DNA from: Glandiceps talaboti
Lineage: Eukaryota; Hemichordata; Enteropneusta; Spengelidae
Assembly: GCF_964340395.1 (NCBI RefSeq)
Contig: NC_135557.1
Coordinates: 20,190,225 to 20,254,224, forward strand
Reading direction: 5' to 3'
Length of the DNA stretch: 64,000 nucleotides
Shown: positions 36,914 through 49,135 of the stretch, piece after piece
Layout: the number at the start of each line of letters is the position of its first letter
Position numbering within the stretch: the first letter of the stretch is position 1
Notes under the pieces: generated by a model
The model's database searches: none
What the model was told of the DNA's origin: nothing
Seen by the model: only the letters and a program-made list of their open reading frames with translations
Program-made: the position numbers and the translations under genes

Positions 36914-37491
36914 GCTCTGCAGATACATAGTAGTGTATACATGTTGTATGATGTATATCATATACTCATGATTCATCATTTAGGATTTAGTCAGTCTGGC
37001 AAAGTCAAAATAATGGGTATTGTGTATAGATAAAGAGTAATAGTACAAATGCCAGGAATTGCTAAAACTCTACAGATACATTATGTCTTCATGATACATC
37101 ATATGGGATTACATTTGTCTGCAGATAGTAACTTTAAACTGATGTTCATTGTTGTATATCAGAGAACAGGCAACTACATGTATATTTGTATATGACTAGA
37201 AATCACCAGAACTTGATGCAGTCGTGATTCACATAGTATAAGATTAGTTTGTCGGTGAAAATAATCTTCACTCTTCACTGACTGCATATGATTAATAATA
37301 TGAATGAAAACCATGGCAGGAATATAATGCAGTAATACATATACATGTATTAGTATGGCGCCAGTGATCTCATTGCAATTGGCAATCGAAAAATTAAACA
37401 CCCAGTAATGAGAAAATTATACAAACATATTATTCTAACTTGTATAGTGGACTTGGTTAAAATATTCCATATCATTAGAATTATATGTAAT
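36914..37491. other. No gene seen
   Basis: Background AT-rich DNA. Confidence 0.4.
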
Positions 37492-37554
37492 CTAGTTCTT
37501 ATATAGTATCGTTGCAATTTACACCTCCACTTGAGACGTTACCATCCAGACTAG
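37492..37554 (-). mobile_element. MITE family 3, short copy
   Basis: CTAGTTCTTATATAGTATCG, TTGCAATTTACACCTCCACT, then TTACCATCCAGACTAG. Internally deleted relative to the copy at 46197. Confidence 0.6.
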
Positions 37555-37917
37555 TCAGTAGATGATGTTTTAGAGTGGCTTCTTTTTTTTTCTCTGACGT
37601 TATTTAGACAAAAATCATAGAAAACTCATTTTATCTCTGATTTAATTCCTACAAGAGAAAGGAAGATGTAAATGAATTAGGTAAGGTAAAATTCCTTGCA
37701 AAATTCACATGATTTGGTGTTTTAAAATAAATATTTCTTTTCCTCCAACTACAAAGGTGGAAAATAAGCGTATAGGTCAAAGGTCCAGATATTTTTGGTT
37801 TGGAATAGTTAAGGTGGTTACAGTGTGTGTGTACACTGAATATGTTATGATACTGTCAACCAACAGATGCATGTAGGGAAATTCCTCTCACATTCTATAT
37901 ATACTAGGGGGTGGGGG
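37555..37917. other. No gene seen
   Basis: Background DNA preceding the GATA/GACA microsatellite. Confidence 0.4.
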
Positions 37918-39878
<1,961 letters not shown>

Positions 39879-40061
39879 CAAAGTACCTTCTAGTCCTAGT
39901 GGTAGCCTATTTTGTTGACGTGAGTCAAAATGATAAAAACTGGCATTTCTTGTGAGTCACCACATACATGTAGTAAGAAATAGGAGAACACCAAATTTTG
40001 GTGCGTCACTAGAAATTTTTGTGTGTTAGTGGTGCATCAAATTGGCTTAGAGGGCACACTG
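39879..40061 (+). mobile_element. MITE family 2 (hAT-like) with 8-bp target duplication
   Basis: Degraded left end CAAAGTACCTTCTAGTCC, well-kept right end TTAGAGGGCACACTG. Flanked by AAGTTCAC (39871-39878) and AAGTTCAT (40062-40069), matching at 7 of 8 positions. Confirms the hAT assignment of the family. Confidence 0.85.
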
Positions 40062-40069
40062 AAGTTCAT

Positions 40070-41849
40070 TGATAGTTTAATTGCAATTTTGACTACATGA
40101 AATCTGGAACGATGGCAGACTGGCACCTGAAAAATGTCAACTTCCAGTAAATGTTTTTGTCAAGGTCTTTATGAGACACATACATTGTAAGAAGGCCCCA
40201 GATGGGAAATTAGCATAATGGCTAGAATCCAAAAGGACCATGAATTATTTAAAAACTACCGGTTTATTGATTGTTTGGGTCGATCAACACAATTGTCCGA
40301 GACAATAATTTACATGTTTCTAAAGTTGACCATTACAAATCCAGCGTCTGTCTACCCTCTGTGTTGTACAGCAAACAAAAGAAATATCACCCCTTCCATT
40401 CAGGATAAAAAAACAAATACTATTAGTATGACAGATGTGATAGTTTTCACCTTAACAACTACTAAGTGTACCACAATCATGCCTTCAGCATAAACCATTG
40501 AAAATAATGTCTTATTTTGTAAGTTTTTGATATCCGTCTGCTGACATGACTATTTTAAAACCTATAAAAATCTTTATTACATGATATCAACACAATTAAA
40601 TTTTATTTTATTTTATTTTAAAAGAGAGACATCTCTTGTTATTATTAGATTGACTATGAAAAAAAATGTCATGCCTAGTACCTGTAGCCTGGAACCATAC
40701 CTATCTTTTCCATATTTCAAGTACTTTGTGTATTTCCATGGATACGAAATTACAGTGTCAGAGATATATATATATAAATCTACCATTTATAGTCTAAATT
40801 TTTGCTTATTTTGTTTTACCAATGAAAAAAATGGAAATGCATATAATCAGTGGCTGAAGGTGTACATAGATTCATAGATTCATTCTGATTTTAGGCCTCT
40901 ACCGTCAGCTCTGTGCTAACTTAGTCATGAGGTTCCTGTGTACTACAGTCTCTATATAGTAAAGTTACAATAGTGTTTTCCTTATAATCATAATACAAGG
41001 GTTGGTTTTCCCATAGCTTATCTGGACGACTTTCAAATTCAAAAATCCGTACAGTTGATGATGATGGTACCACATAGTGTTCTCTGTTCACAAGAGAAAA
41101 TCGATCTCTGGGAACTAATTTTAACACCACAAAATCACAAATCTTTCTGAATAAAATTATCTCAGTTTACAGTACTATCTGGCAAAATTGTCCCCAGGAT
41201 TGCTTCCTTTGACTTGTAACCATGGAAACAAGATATAAACATCCTGTCACCTGACTGAATTTAAAAAGTACATTTAGATTTTTGTGTCAACACAATGTAG
41301 GTATTTCCTGTCCATTCTTAGACTTTGTTAGTATTATGGTCAACCACCATGTGATTCTAAGGACACATGAGACATACAAAATAGCCAGAAATAGACAAGA
41401 AATTCTCTAGAAAATCTCAGTCTCCAAGTATTTAGGTCATAGTATATTTGTATTGCAAATACATGCATTAACACAACTCATTCACAACATGTAATATTGC
41501 TGTATATTTCAGAATTAAGAAATTATTCTTGACTAAATATTTCTAGTTTTGAAACAAAATTTAAACCAAAGTACATAGGTGATGAGTGCATGCAATAACT
41601 AGGTTACACAATGTACATTAAACTGGCAATTATCATTCCTTTCTTATCAAGATATCTGTTTCAGAAATAGAACTCATCTCTGACTGCAAATTTTCAGTTT
41701 TTAATCAAAATAACATCTAAGCTGAGTGTTTGATAGGTTACAATGTCATATGCAAATACATACAAAGAGACAAAACAGATAATTGCTTAAATAAGGCTTC
41801 ATTTTCCAATATATATGTTTTAGAATTAGCAAATCTTGTCTGATGATAA
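40070..41849. other. No gene seen; one X-box-like site
   Basis: At 41216-41229 GTAACCATGGAAAC matches the RFX X-box consensus GTHNYYATRRNAAC. A (TTTTA)n run lies at about 40600-40620. Open frames at 40218-40877 have no recognised motif. Confidence 0.4.
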
Positions 41850-42245
41850 ATTTTCAGTCTTGAGTCAAATAAACATTCTGCTATATATGTGTCGTGATCA
41901 AGTATTATATTTCATAGTATTCTAAAAATAATCATTAATGACAAATTTTCAGTTTTGAGTCAAGTAAACTATTATGTATGTGTTGTAAATTACAATATTT
42001 CATAGTATTCTAAAAATAATCATTAATGACAGTTTTCAGTCAAGTAAATATGATTATGCGTTGTAAGTTATAATATTTCATAGAATTCTAAAAATAATCT
42101 TTAATGACACCAATTTTTAGTTTTGAATCAGGTAAACATGATATTATGTATGTGTTGTAAATTATAATATTTCATAGTATTCTAAAAATAGACACTGATC
42201 TCTGGCAGCAAATTTTCAGTTTTAGATGAAAATGAAATATACACC
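41850..42245 (+). repeat. Degenerate tandem repeat, about 85 bp x 5
   Basis: Each unit combines TTTCATAGTATTCTAAAAAT, AATCATTAATGACA, AATTTTCAGTTTTGAGTCAA and GTAAACAT-like DNA ending in a TTGTAAATTA block. Looser relatives extend left to about 41660. Confidence 0.75.
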
Positions 42246-42429
42246 GTAATAATGATGACGATACATGTTGAGTTGTAAATAATCTTAGTTGACTAGGTTC
42301 ATTTTTACGCAGTATATCATAAATGAATATTAGATGTATGTCAGTCTTGCATGACTGGAACATGTTTCATTTTAAATTTGAATTATATATTATGATAGAA
42401 ACAACTTTTAAAAAATTGCCAGCCTTTGA

Positions 42430-42695
42430 ATAGATGACCGATCCCTTTCAGTGTGGATTTAAAAAGATGACTATATTGTATGATGGAAGTAACAATATGT
42501 CACAGTTGTGTTTTGTTCAATTATTCCCATTGTAAAAACTGTTGAATCTTTAGGTTCTGCAGAAGTAGAAAATTGTGCCTATCTTTGATAATTGATCCCC
42601 TTCAGTGTGGATTACAAAGGTGACTACATTGTATGACTGAAGTAAAAATATGTCACAGTTGTGTCTTGTTCAAATATTCACATAAAAACTCAATC
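42430..42695 (+). repeat. Two-unit duplication, period about 154 bp
   Basis: CTTTCAGTGTGGATT near 42446 and CCTTCAGTGTGGATT near 42600 are both followed by GTGACTA- or ATGACTA-type DNA, TTGTATGA, GAAGTAA and ATATGTCACAGTTGTGT. Confidence 0.65.
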
Positions 42696-43392
42696 TGCAG
42701 AAGTAGAAATTGTGTCAGTCTGAGATGACTTAGACTATAACTTGTAGAAGATATGTGATGTCATTCAGCTCAGTCTTCTATTGGCTGATACTGTGGCATG
42801 ACTCTACATATACAATGTATCTTGTAGACTCTTGATGACTGCAGTGTAACATCTTTTCAGTTTTGACTGGATTTATGACTGAGATAATTGCATGTCATGA
42901 TGTTGTCACCACATAAACTAAACCATCAATTAGATGATATTTCTCTGCCTCTCCATGTTATGATTTATTGTGATCTTCACAGAGATAGCAAGTGGCATTT
43001 TTAAGTTACAAACACAGCCATGAATCTCACAGCTGAGCTAGTTGCTTAGATACCACTGTCATGTCCACCCAATCAGCAAGCAGGTAACAAAAGACTGGTT
43101 AGGGTTGAACAACATGGCCGATCAAAGAGTAGTTGAAATTTGGAATAATTTGCAATCAAATATTTTTTTGCTATCACCATTACTAATTTGTTCAAGGCTA
43201 GACAAGTACTTGGAAAAAAAAACTGTGAAATATGACTTGTATAAACCATGATATACAAAACAACATGGAACTGACAAATCTACATGTATGTCAGATTAGA
43301 ACCAAGAGCTGAATGTAAAGGCACAACAGAATCTATGTCCAGAAATAATGTAAAGTACAATGTATACTTTAGCATGAGGTCAGGTAATATAT
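42696..43392. other. No gene seen
   Basis: Background DNA up to the inverted-repeat element. The segment ACATGGCCGATCAAAGAG near 43111 is unremarkable. Confidence 0.4.
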
Positions 43393-44132
43393 CTAAAGGC
43401 CCGGTTACACGATGCAACTCGACTAGCAACGCACCATGCAATTCGTCGCATGCGACGAATTGCATCGTGTACCCGCCCCGTCGCAGGGTCTTGCGACGTT
43501 GCAAGGTGCATCGCAAGGAAACCGACATGTCGGTTTCCTTGCGACGCGTCGCAAGTTGCTTCTCGAGTTGCTTCGTGAGTTGCACCGTGTAACCACTTCG
43601 TCGCGTCGCAAGCAATAACCTTTGACATATACCTACGTGTCAAATGACGTTCAATGTTATGGCCGCCATGTTTTTAGTATAAATATTCTATTTCAGCAAG
43701 TATTTTTTAAATATAATTTCGATTTATCACCACGATTACCACTTATAAATAGTATACAATGTCTATGAATGCTTGATTTCCGCTGAATATCATTTTATTT
43801 CCAACTTGAATGCAAGTAGCGACATCGGAAAGATCAACATCGCCATGAACAAACTTCGAATTGAATAGAGTTTTACTATCGATACCTCAACAAGTTTTCA
43901 GTCATTTTATTCGTGAATATTAGCAATTTCATAGCATTTTTGCCATATTCCTGCCGCTAGAAGACTTGACCTCGATGACCTGTAACTTTTATATATTTAC
44001 GCATGTGCAACAGTTAGCTCTTGCGACTCACCATGCAACTAGTTGCATCGTGTACGCGCTCCGTCGCAGTTGCAAGCCTCGTCGCATGCGACGAATTGCT
44101 TCATGAGTTGCATCGTGTAACTGGGCCTTTAG
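43393..44132. mobile_element. 740-bp inverted-repeat element rich in GTCGCA palindromes
   Basis: Both ends read CTAAAGGCCCRGTTACACG inward, followed by ATGCAACTC, giving terminal inverted repeats of at least 28 bp with one mismatch. The ends are packed with GTCGCA/TGCGAC and TTGCATCGTGTA motifs, including palindromes around GTCGCATGCGAC (about 43443-43466) and CCGACATGTCGG (about 43520-43535). The middle is AT-rich with no transposase. CpG-rich ends suggest recent insertion or selection for binding sites. No clear target duplication is seen. Open frames here are by-products of the repeats. Confidence 0.8.
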
Positions 44133-45136
44133 TCTTGTCGGATGCTAGCCATGTCAGATCAGTAAATATTGAGCTATATTCAGAATTATAGTCATGTTTC
44201 TAGACATATTTATATAAACTATATTGTGACTCAAACCTCTACAGGGGACTTTATTTATTTCTAAGATCTTATGCAGGAATCTTGAAAATGTACCTACAAA
44301 TTTGAGGTGCGGAACTATGTAAAATAAGTAACCTTGTCCACTCTCTGCAGTGGTCCAGCTAAATTACATGGAAATAAAACATATCACTACATCAGATAAA
44401 CATTTACTCAATTGTATTTATGAAGGTGAGAATTGTTTGGGAATGTGTAGAGGCTATGCAACCTTTCATGACAATAGTGTTCTTCCCCCCCCCCCCCCCC
44501 CCCTCCACAACAACTATTGACCATGTGTTGGCAAGTTTATGACAATATTATCAACAGTATTTGATGCATGACTATGTCTGCTGCATATTGGCCAACTATA
44601 GTTGTAATATTAATTAAATAAATATTATATAATAATCATAATAATGATAATAAGGTGAATTTATAATGCACCTGTTTTCTGAAGAGCTCTCGATGCAGAC
44701 GCAGAACTACTAACAAAATGAAATAAAGGATACATCATTTCTCTCAAAACATTTATCCTGTACAAATGGTAACATTTAACTATTGACTTGGTTTCTGTAA
44801 CTCTTGTGTAATTACACCCTAGATTTAGGGGGTCAGTCTTTAAAAGTGTTGTTGTGGACAACAGTCAGCAGAAGTGATTAATGATCATCTCTGCATCACA
44901 GTTAACTTTAGAATTTAATATTTGACAAGATGATCTTTTCTCTAAAAGAATGCATCCGGGTTACTAAGTTCAGGATAGTTTAGATTCTCCGTCAGACCAC
45001 GAGGTTAATGATATCAACAGGATTTCATCTACAACCCTTGGCTTTATTAACCACACTTCTAATGTTTGACAAGAGAAACAGTTGACCCAAAGTATTTACC
45101 TTGTGCAGAGTTCAGAATGGTACAGATTTGCCAGTG
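44133..45136. other. No gene seen; C19 tract
   Basis: A run of 19 C at 44485-44503. The rest is background. Confidence 0.45.
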
Positions 45137-45222
45137 GACCACAGACCTAATGATATCAACAGAATTTGATTCAAGGAGAGAACCACAGACCTAATGATAT
45201 GAACAGAATTTGATTCACAAAC
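45137..45222 (+). repeat. 45-bp tandem duplication
   Basis: ACCACAGACCTAATGATATC then AACAGAATTTGATTCA occurs twice, with one substitution (ATATG in unit 2). A weaker relative lies upstream near 45005. Confidence 0.8.
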
Positions 45223-45628
45223 CATCTCTGCTTGGCTTACCACAGATTTATAAATGTTTATCTATTCAATACCAAGGGAGTCACAAGTTGACAGATGTCT
45301 GGAAAACATACTTTGAAGTTGAATACATGCAAGACAACACGTGTGAAATGATACCGACATACACATGTGTGTTGGTATGCATTATTTGTAGATTAGCATT
45401 ACAGGGTGACTGGGTCACATCCATGAACTAACACACATAAGAATTGATGTAGCAGGCGTGTCCGATATCGTATTACAGTCAAAGCTACTGTATTAAAAAT
45501 AGGCTGTCCTTTATACGCCCTTTATATGTATGCAAGAGTTACTCGCCATGATCTTGTTTTCAGCTCACATGGTTTGGTTATAACTACATGTATGAGGAAG
45601 TTAGTTGACAAGCGCGTTCAGAGAAAGT

Positions 45629-45710
45629 GACTGAGTGAGTGAGTGAGTGAGGGAGGATGGGTATGCATGTGGTCAGTCAGTCAGTCAGTCAGTCAGTCAG
45701 TCAGTCAGTT
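45629..45710 (+). repeat. (GAGT)n and (CAGT)n microsatellites
   Basis: GAGTGAGTGAGTGAG at about 45633-45650 and nine CAGT repeats at about 45671-45708, separated by 20 bp. Confidence 0.9.
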
Positions 45711-45737
45711 TGTTATTTTGCCAGTTAGTGGTTTGTC

Positions 45738-45808
45738 TAATCTGGATGGCAATGTGGTCTCTAACTAAACCATCATCATTGTAACGATACCGTATAGGAA
45801 CTAGACTA
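45738..45808 (+). mobile_element. MITE family 3 copy
   Basis: TAATCTGGATGGCAATGTGG, TCTCTAACTAAACCATCAT, TGTAACGATACCGTATAGGA and ACTAGACTA define both ends. Confidence 0.75.
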
Positions 45809-46196
45809 TGATTTCTCTAGAGGCAGGCTATCCATTGGGTGAAGATTTCTATAGATTACTCCATACCACCTTGGCATCCTAACTAGTCAGTGACTTCAAC
45901 AGTGATCTCTCCATATTTTCTCACACATTTTATATGTGAATAATCTTGTCAAATAGCTAAGTCTCTGAGCTAGTATGAAATAAAAGTAAACACCAAAGAC
46001 CACAAAGTTACAGATTGGAAGCAATGGCATACAGAAAATAGAAGCCATGTTGTGCTAATGGAACTCCCATCATCCTTCAGTACAAGACCTATTTGATTAT
46101 TTTAGTTTATTTCATAGTTACAGTGCTTCCTAATGATTTCTCAAAAAATGATCAAGCTTGAATGGGTTTTCCTAACGTTGTAAAGTCTAAAAAGGG
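45809..46196. other. No gene seen
   Basis: Background DNA; ATAGCTAAGTCTCTGAGCTA near 45953 resembles the dispersed AGCCAAGTCTCTG motif of the 52-kb minisatellite. Confidence 0.4.
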
Positions 46197-46282
46197 TTAG
46201 TCTGGATGCCAACATGGTCTTTAACTAAACCACTGTGAGTGGAGGTGTAAATCATAAAGATACTATATAGGAACTCGACTAA
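46197..46282 (+). mobile_element. MITE family 3, best-preserved short copy
   Basis: TTAGTCTGGATGCCAACATG, GTCTTTAACTAAACCACTGT, GAGTGGAGGTGTAAATCATA, then TATATAGGAACTCGACTAA. The termini TTAGTC / GACTAA are inverted. 86 bp. Confidence 0.8.
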
Positions 46283-46890
46283 AAAATGGTACATATTATA
46301 TTCAAATATGCTTATAGTAATATCAAAACATACATGTAACGAAAGTGATATTTCGGAAACACGAGAACACACACAAGAAATAAGTGATGACTTTCCTGTT
46401 GTATCAGAATAGCTGATTTGCATAGACATTTATTTCTTAACTCAATGCCATAAAGGTAAAGTAATAAACTCTCATTTGATTTTATTCATCAGAAAAGAAA
46501 CTATAGCAAATACGGGAAATTAGATTTCTAATGGATGAGAAGCTTTGCGTATAGAGTTTATTGGCCTCTTTAGAGGCAGCAGATAGAGATCTAACAGACA
46601 CTACACTGTCTTAGTCTGCAGGGAAAATTCATATCTATTACTATAAACATGTCTGTAATATGAATGTGGTAATATTACATGTAGACATGTATTTGAATAA
46701 CATGTAGCAAACATTGCCAAGCTGTTACTTGACTCTGTAGATGAGATATAAAGCTAGGTGAAGGCACGGCATCCAGTTTACATGTAGTTGTATTTCTGCT
46801 AGGGAATAGAGCTAATAAAAGCTAACTAATTTCTCACAAGACTAACAATACAATTTGTATAGCTACAGGTAGGCATGGTCAGGATGCATG
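46283..46890. other. No gene seen
   Basis: Background DNA. Confidence 0.4.
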
Positions 46891-46960
46891 CTAGTCTGTC
46901 TGGATGCCAACTGTGAGTGAAGGTATAAATCATAACGATACTGTATAGGAACTAGACTAG
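46891..46960 (+). mobile_element. MITE family 3 copy
   Basis: CTAGTCTGTCTGGATGCCAA, CTGTGAGTGAAGGTATAAAT, CATAACGATACTGTATAGGA, ACTAGACTAG. Inverted CTAGTCT / AGACTAG ends. Confidence 0.75.
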
Positions 46961-47029
46961 ATTCATGCCTAGTTCAATATATGTTACATACATGTAGTTT
47001 GGTACCTCAACACTGCCACAGGGATTAAA

Positions 47030-47170
47030 ATTTGTAGGTGTTGAAAAGAGTTGCCAGGTAGAGCCCTAGAAAAAGTTGGACCATACTGAACGAATGATCA
47101 TAGCTTCACTCATTATAAGATAACACTAAAATGAGAACCTGGAATTGAAATGCTGGCCATTAAACCACAA
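47030..47170 (+). repeat. Third copy of the 33.3-kb dispersed repeat
   Basis: GAGTTGCCAGGTAGAGCC, TTATAAGATAACACTAAAAT and GAGAACCTGGAATTGAAATG, then CTGGCCATTAAA, parallel to 33470-33615. A short hAT-MITE relict (GTTCTCCTATCCCTTACTAG) follows near 47250. Confidence 0.55.
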
Positions 47171-47290
47171 ACATAGGTAAAAAGATATGGAACCAGTGTA
47201 CTAATACAACCCATAGACATTTCTTTGTGATGTACTGAAATTTAATGTTCTCCTATCCCTTACTAGTTACTATGTGGTTAATAGAAAGAA

Positions 47291-48821
47291 AACTCATTTT
47301 TCTACCAGGTTGCCCACAACAAATTATTTCATCATATTTATAGAGGGTAGACTGGTATTACCGTAAATGCAAATTATATCAGATTATGGCGCATGTCACA
47401 CAAGTTTCCTATGAACTGCAACCTTTAATACTAGTCTCTTCAAATTGTAACTAATGTAAGTCTTTCTGCTGGCTGTAATCATAGGTTCCACCCTCTGAAT
47501 TTATTTCACGTCGTAATAAAACAAATTCTAAACAAGTATATTTCTGTGTTCTGTGATAGAACTTTGTTGTTCTGTAGGTCAGAGTTCAGTCATTTGCTAT
47601 GCATTAAATCAAACTGCCGTGTGTAAAATGATGATTGGTCCCTGTTTTATTGTCACTCAGTAAATGAATTCTACCACATGACAACAACTTTACCTTGAAC
47701 CCTGAATGACTGCATAGCAGAGAAGGACTATACCATTATTTGAAAGGTGAATACAATATGAGGGGTAATTCAGAGAATGGGCCTCAGGGACTTGTACATG
47801 TCAATGCTTATAATATTGACGAGAGGGTCATGACCACTTCAATGGCAGCTAGCTAGATGTTTAGGAAAGCAATTTCTTGGAGGGGAAATTTTGATATTTC
47901 TACACTAAAAGAAATTATAGATATGAAATATAAATTTCAATGTTGATAAAGGGCTTTCAATGCCAAAATATTTGAGGCCTTAAGTGCACTACCCCTGTTG
48001 TTATTGAGATTGAATAGAGCAAACTTCAAAATATATGCAAACTTGAATTGGATTTTATACAAATGTAGCTGACATTGAAAAGAAAACATCACATTCCATG
48101 CTGTACTAAAACCAACTCTTTGATAGTGGTCTATTCCTAATGTCAATGCCCTGCTATGTAAATCACGTACCCATATCAAATTGTTTCTGATGTTCATGCC
48201 CTTTTTCCTGAGGGTTTCCAGTGTTTGATAGAGTTACAGTTTTATGTCATTTAGGGAAAGAATGTTGACTGGAGTTTTAAGTTTCAATAATATGCCATAA
48301 ATTACTACATAGTATGTCTGGTGACTGCACATCTACTAGTATTACAGATGAGTGTGTATATGGAGGGTGGAGGGTGTATGTGTGTGCTGATTTCATTGTC
48401 AGTAAATTACTGTACATCCAGTGACTACATATATCTACTATTCCATCAACTGACATGCTGGGTAGAGAGAGTGTCTGCTTGATTTCAGTGTCAGACTCCT
48501 AATGCATTTTATTAATAAACATTACATAATTCAACACAGGTCATGTGACATCAGTGATCCAATCAACAGGGTTTCTGCTAGACCTCCAATGTAGCAATGG
48601 AGAGGCAGAGGTTAAAAGGTCATGGAGACATAGATATATTCATGGCAGTTGTTTACAGATGAAATTACAAATGCATATCAATATTTCTCTCTCCCTACTA
48701 AGAAGTATTTGTTTCTATAAAACTAAGAACAAGTTGGCAGAAAGAGGACTAAGCTTAAGTAAAATTAAAATTTCTTGCGAAATAAAGAATACGTGTAAAT
48801 AAATAATCTTGTTTGATCTTG
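47291..48821. other. No gene seen
   Basis: Background AT-rich DNA. The 85-codon frame at 48545-48802 has no recognisable feature. Confidence 0.4.
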
Positions 48822-49135
48822 TGATATAATAATAATAATAATAATAATATTTATTTTTCTATACCGTAAATCCATAGAATGCTCTAAACGGTTCACAAAT
48901 CTAAAAAAAAAGAAAAAACACTTGACACTAAAACAACACTTGATACATCTTAAAAGACAATTAATTAAAAACTTTGTGGAAAAGATGCATTTGTAAACTT
49001 TTCTTAAAACAATCAACGGTATTACACATTCTAATACCAGCCGGTAAATCGTTCCATAACCACGGAGCAATATGGCTGAAGGCCCATTTGTAGACGAGAG
49101 ATGACCTCGTAAACGGAACCTATAGTTATGAATAT
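48822..49135 (-). mobile_element. 5'-truncated non-LTR retrotransposon (LINE) 3' end
   Basis: On the - strand: end of a reverse-transcriptase ORF, then a short 3' UTR, then an (ATT)n tail (TAA repeats at 48825-48848 on +). Simple-repeat tails are typical of CR1/L2/Jockey-like LINEs. Similarity appears to stop near 49130, as expected for 5' truncation during target-primed reverse transcription. Confidence 0.75.
48961..49116 (-). pseudogene. C-terminus of a LINE reverse-transcriptase ORF
   Basis: The - strand frame ending at TAA 48961-48963 reads APWLWNDLPAGIR, then FKKSLQMHLFHKVF at the end. The pattern AP-x-LWN-x-LP-x-x-IR ... F-K-x-x-L-x-x-x-LF is the hallmark C-terminal tail of many CR1/Jockey-type LINE polymerases. 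The polymerase and endonuclease domains are absent, so it is a dead fragment. Upstream, an NYRFRLRGH-like segment in another frame hints at a frameshift. Confidence 0.75.

Noticed and set aside
43280-43643. Overlapping 60-111 codon frames on both strands
   Set aside because: They lie on the palindrome-rich ends of an inverted-repeat transposon and reflect its repeated GTCGCA motifs.
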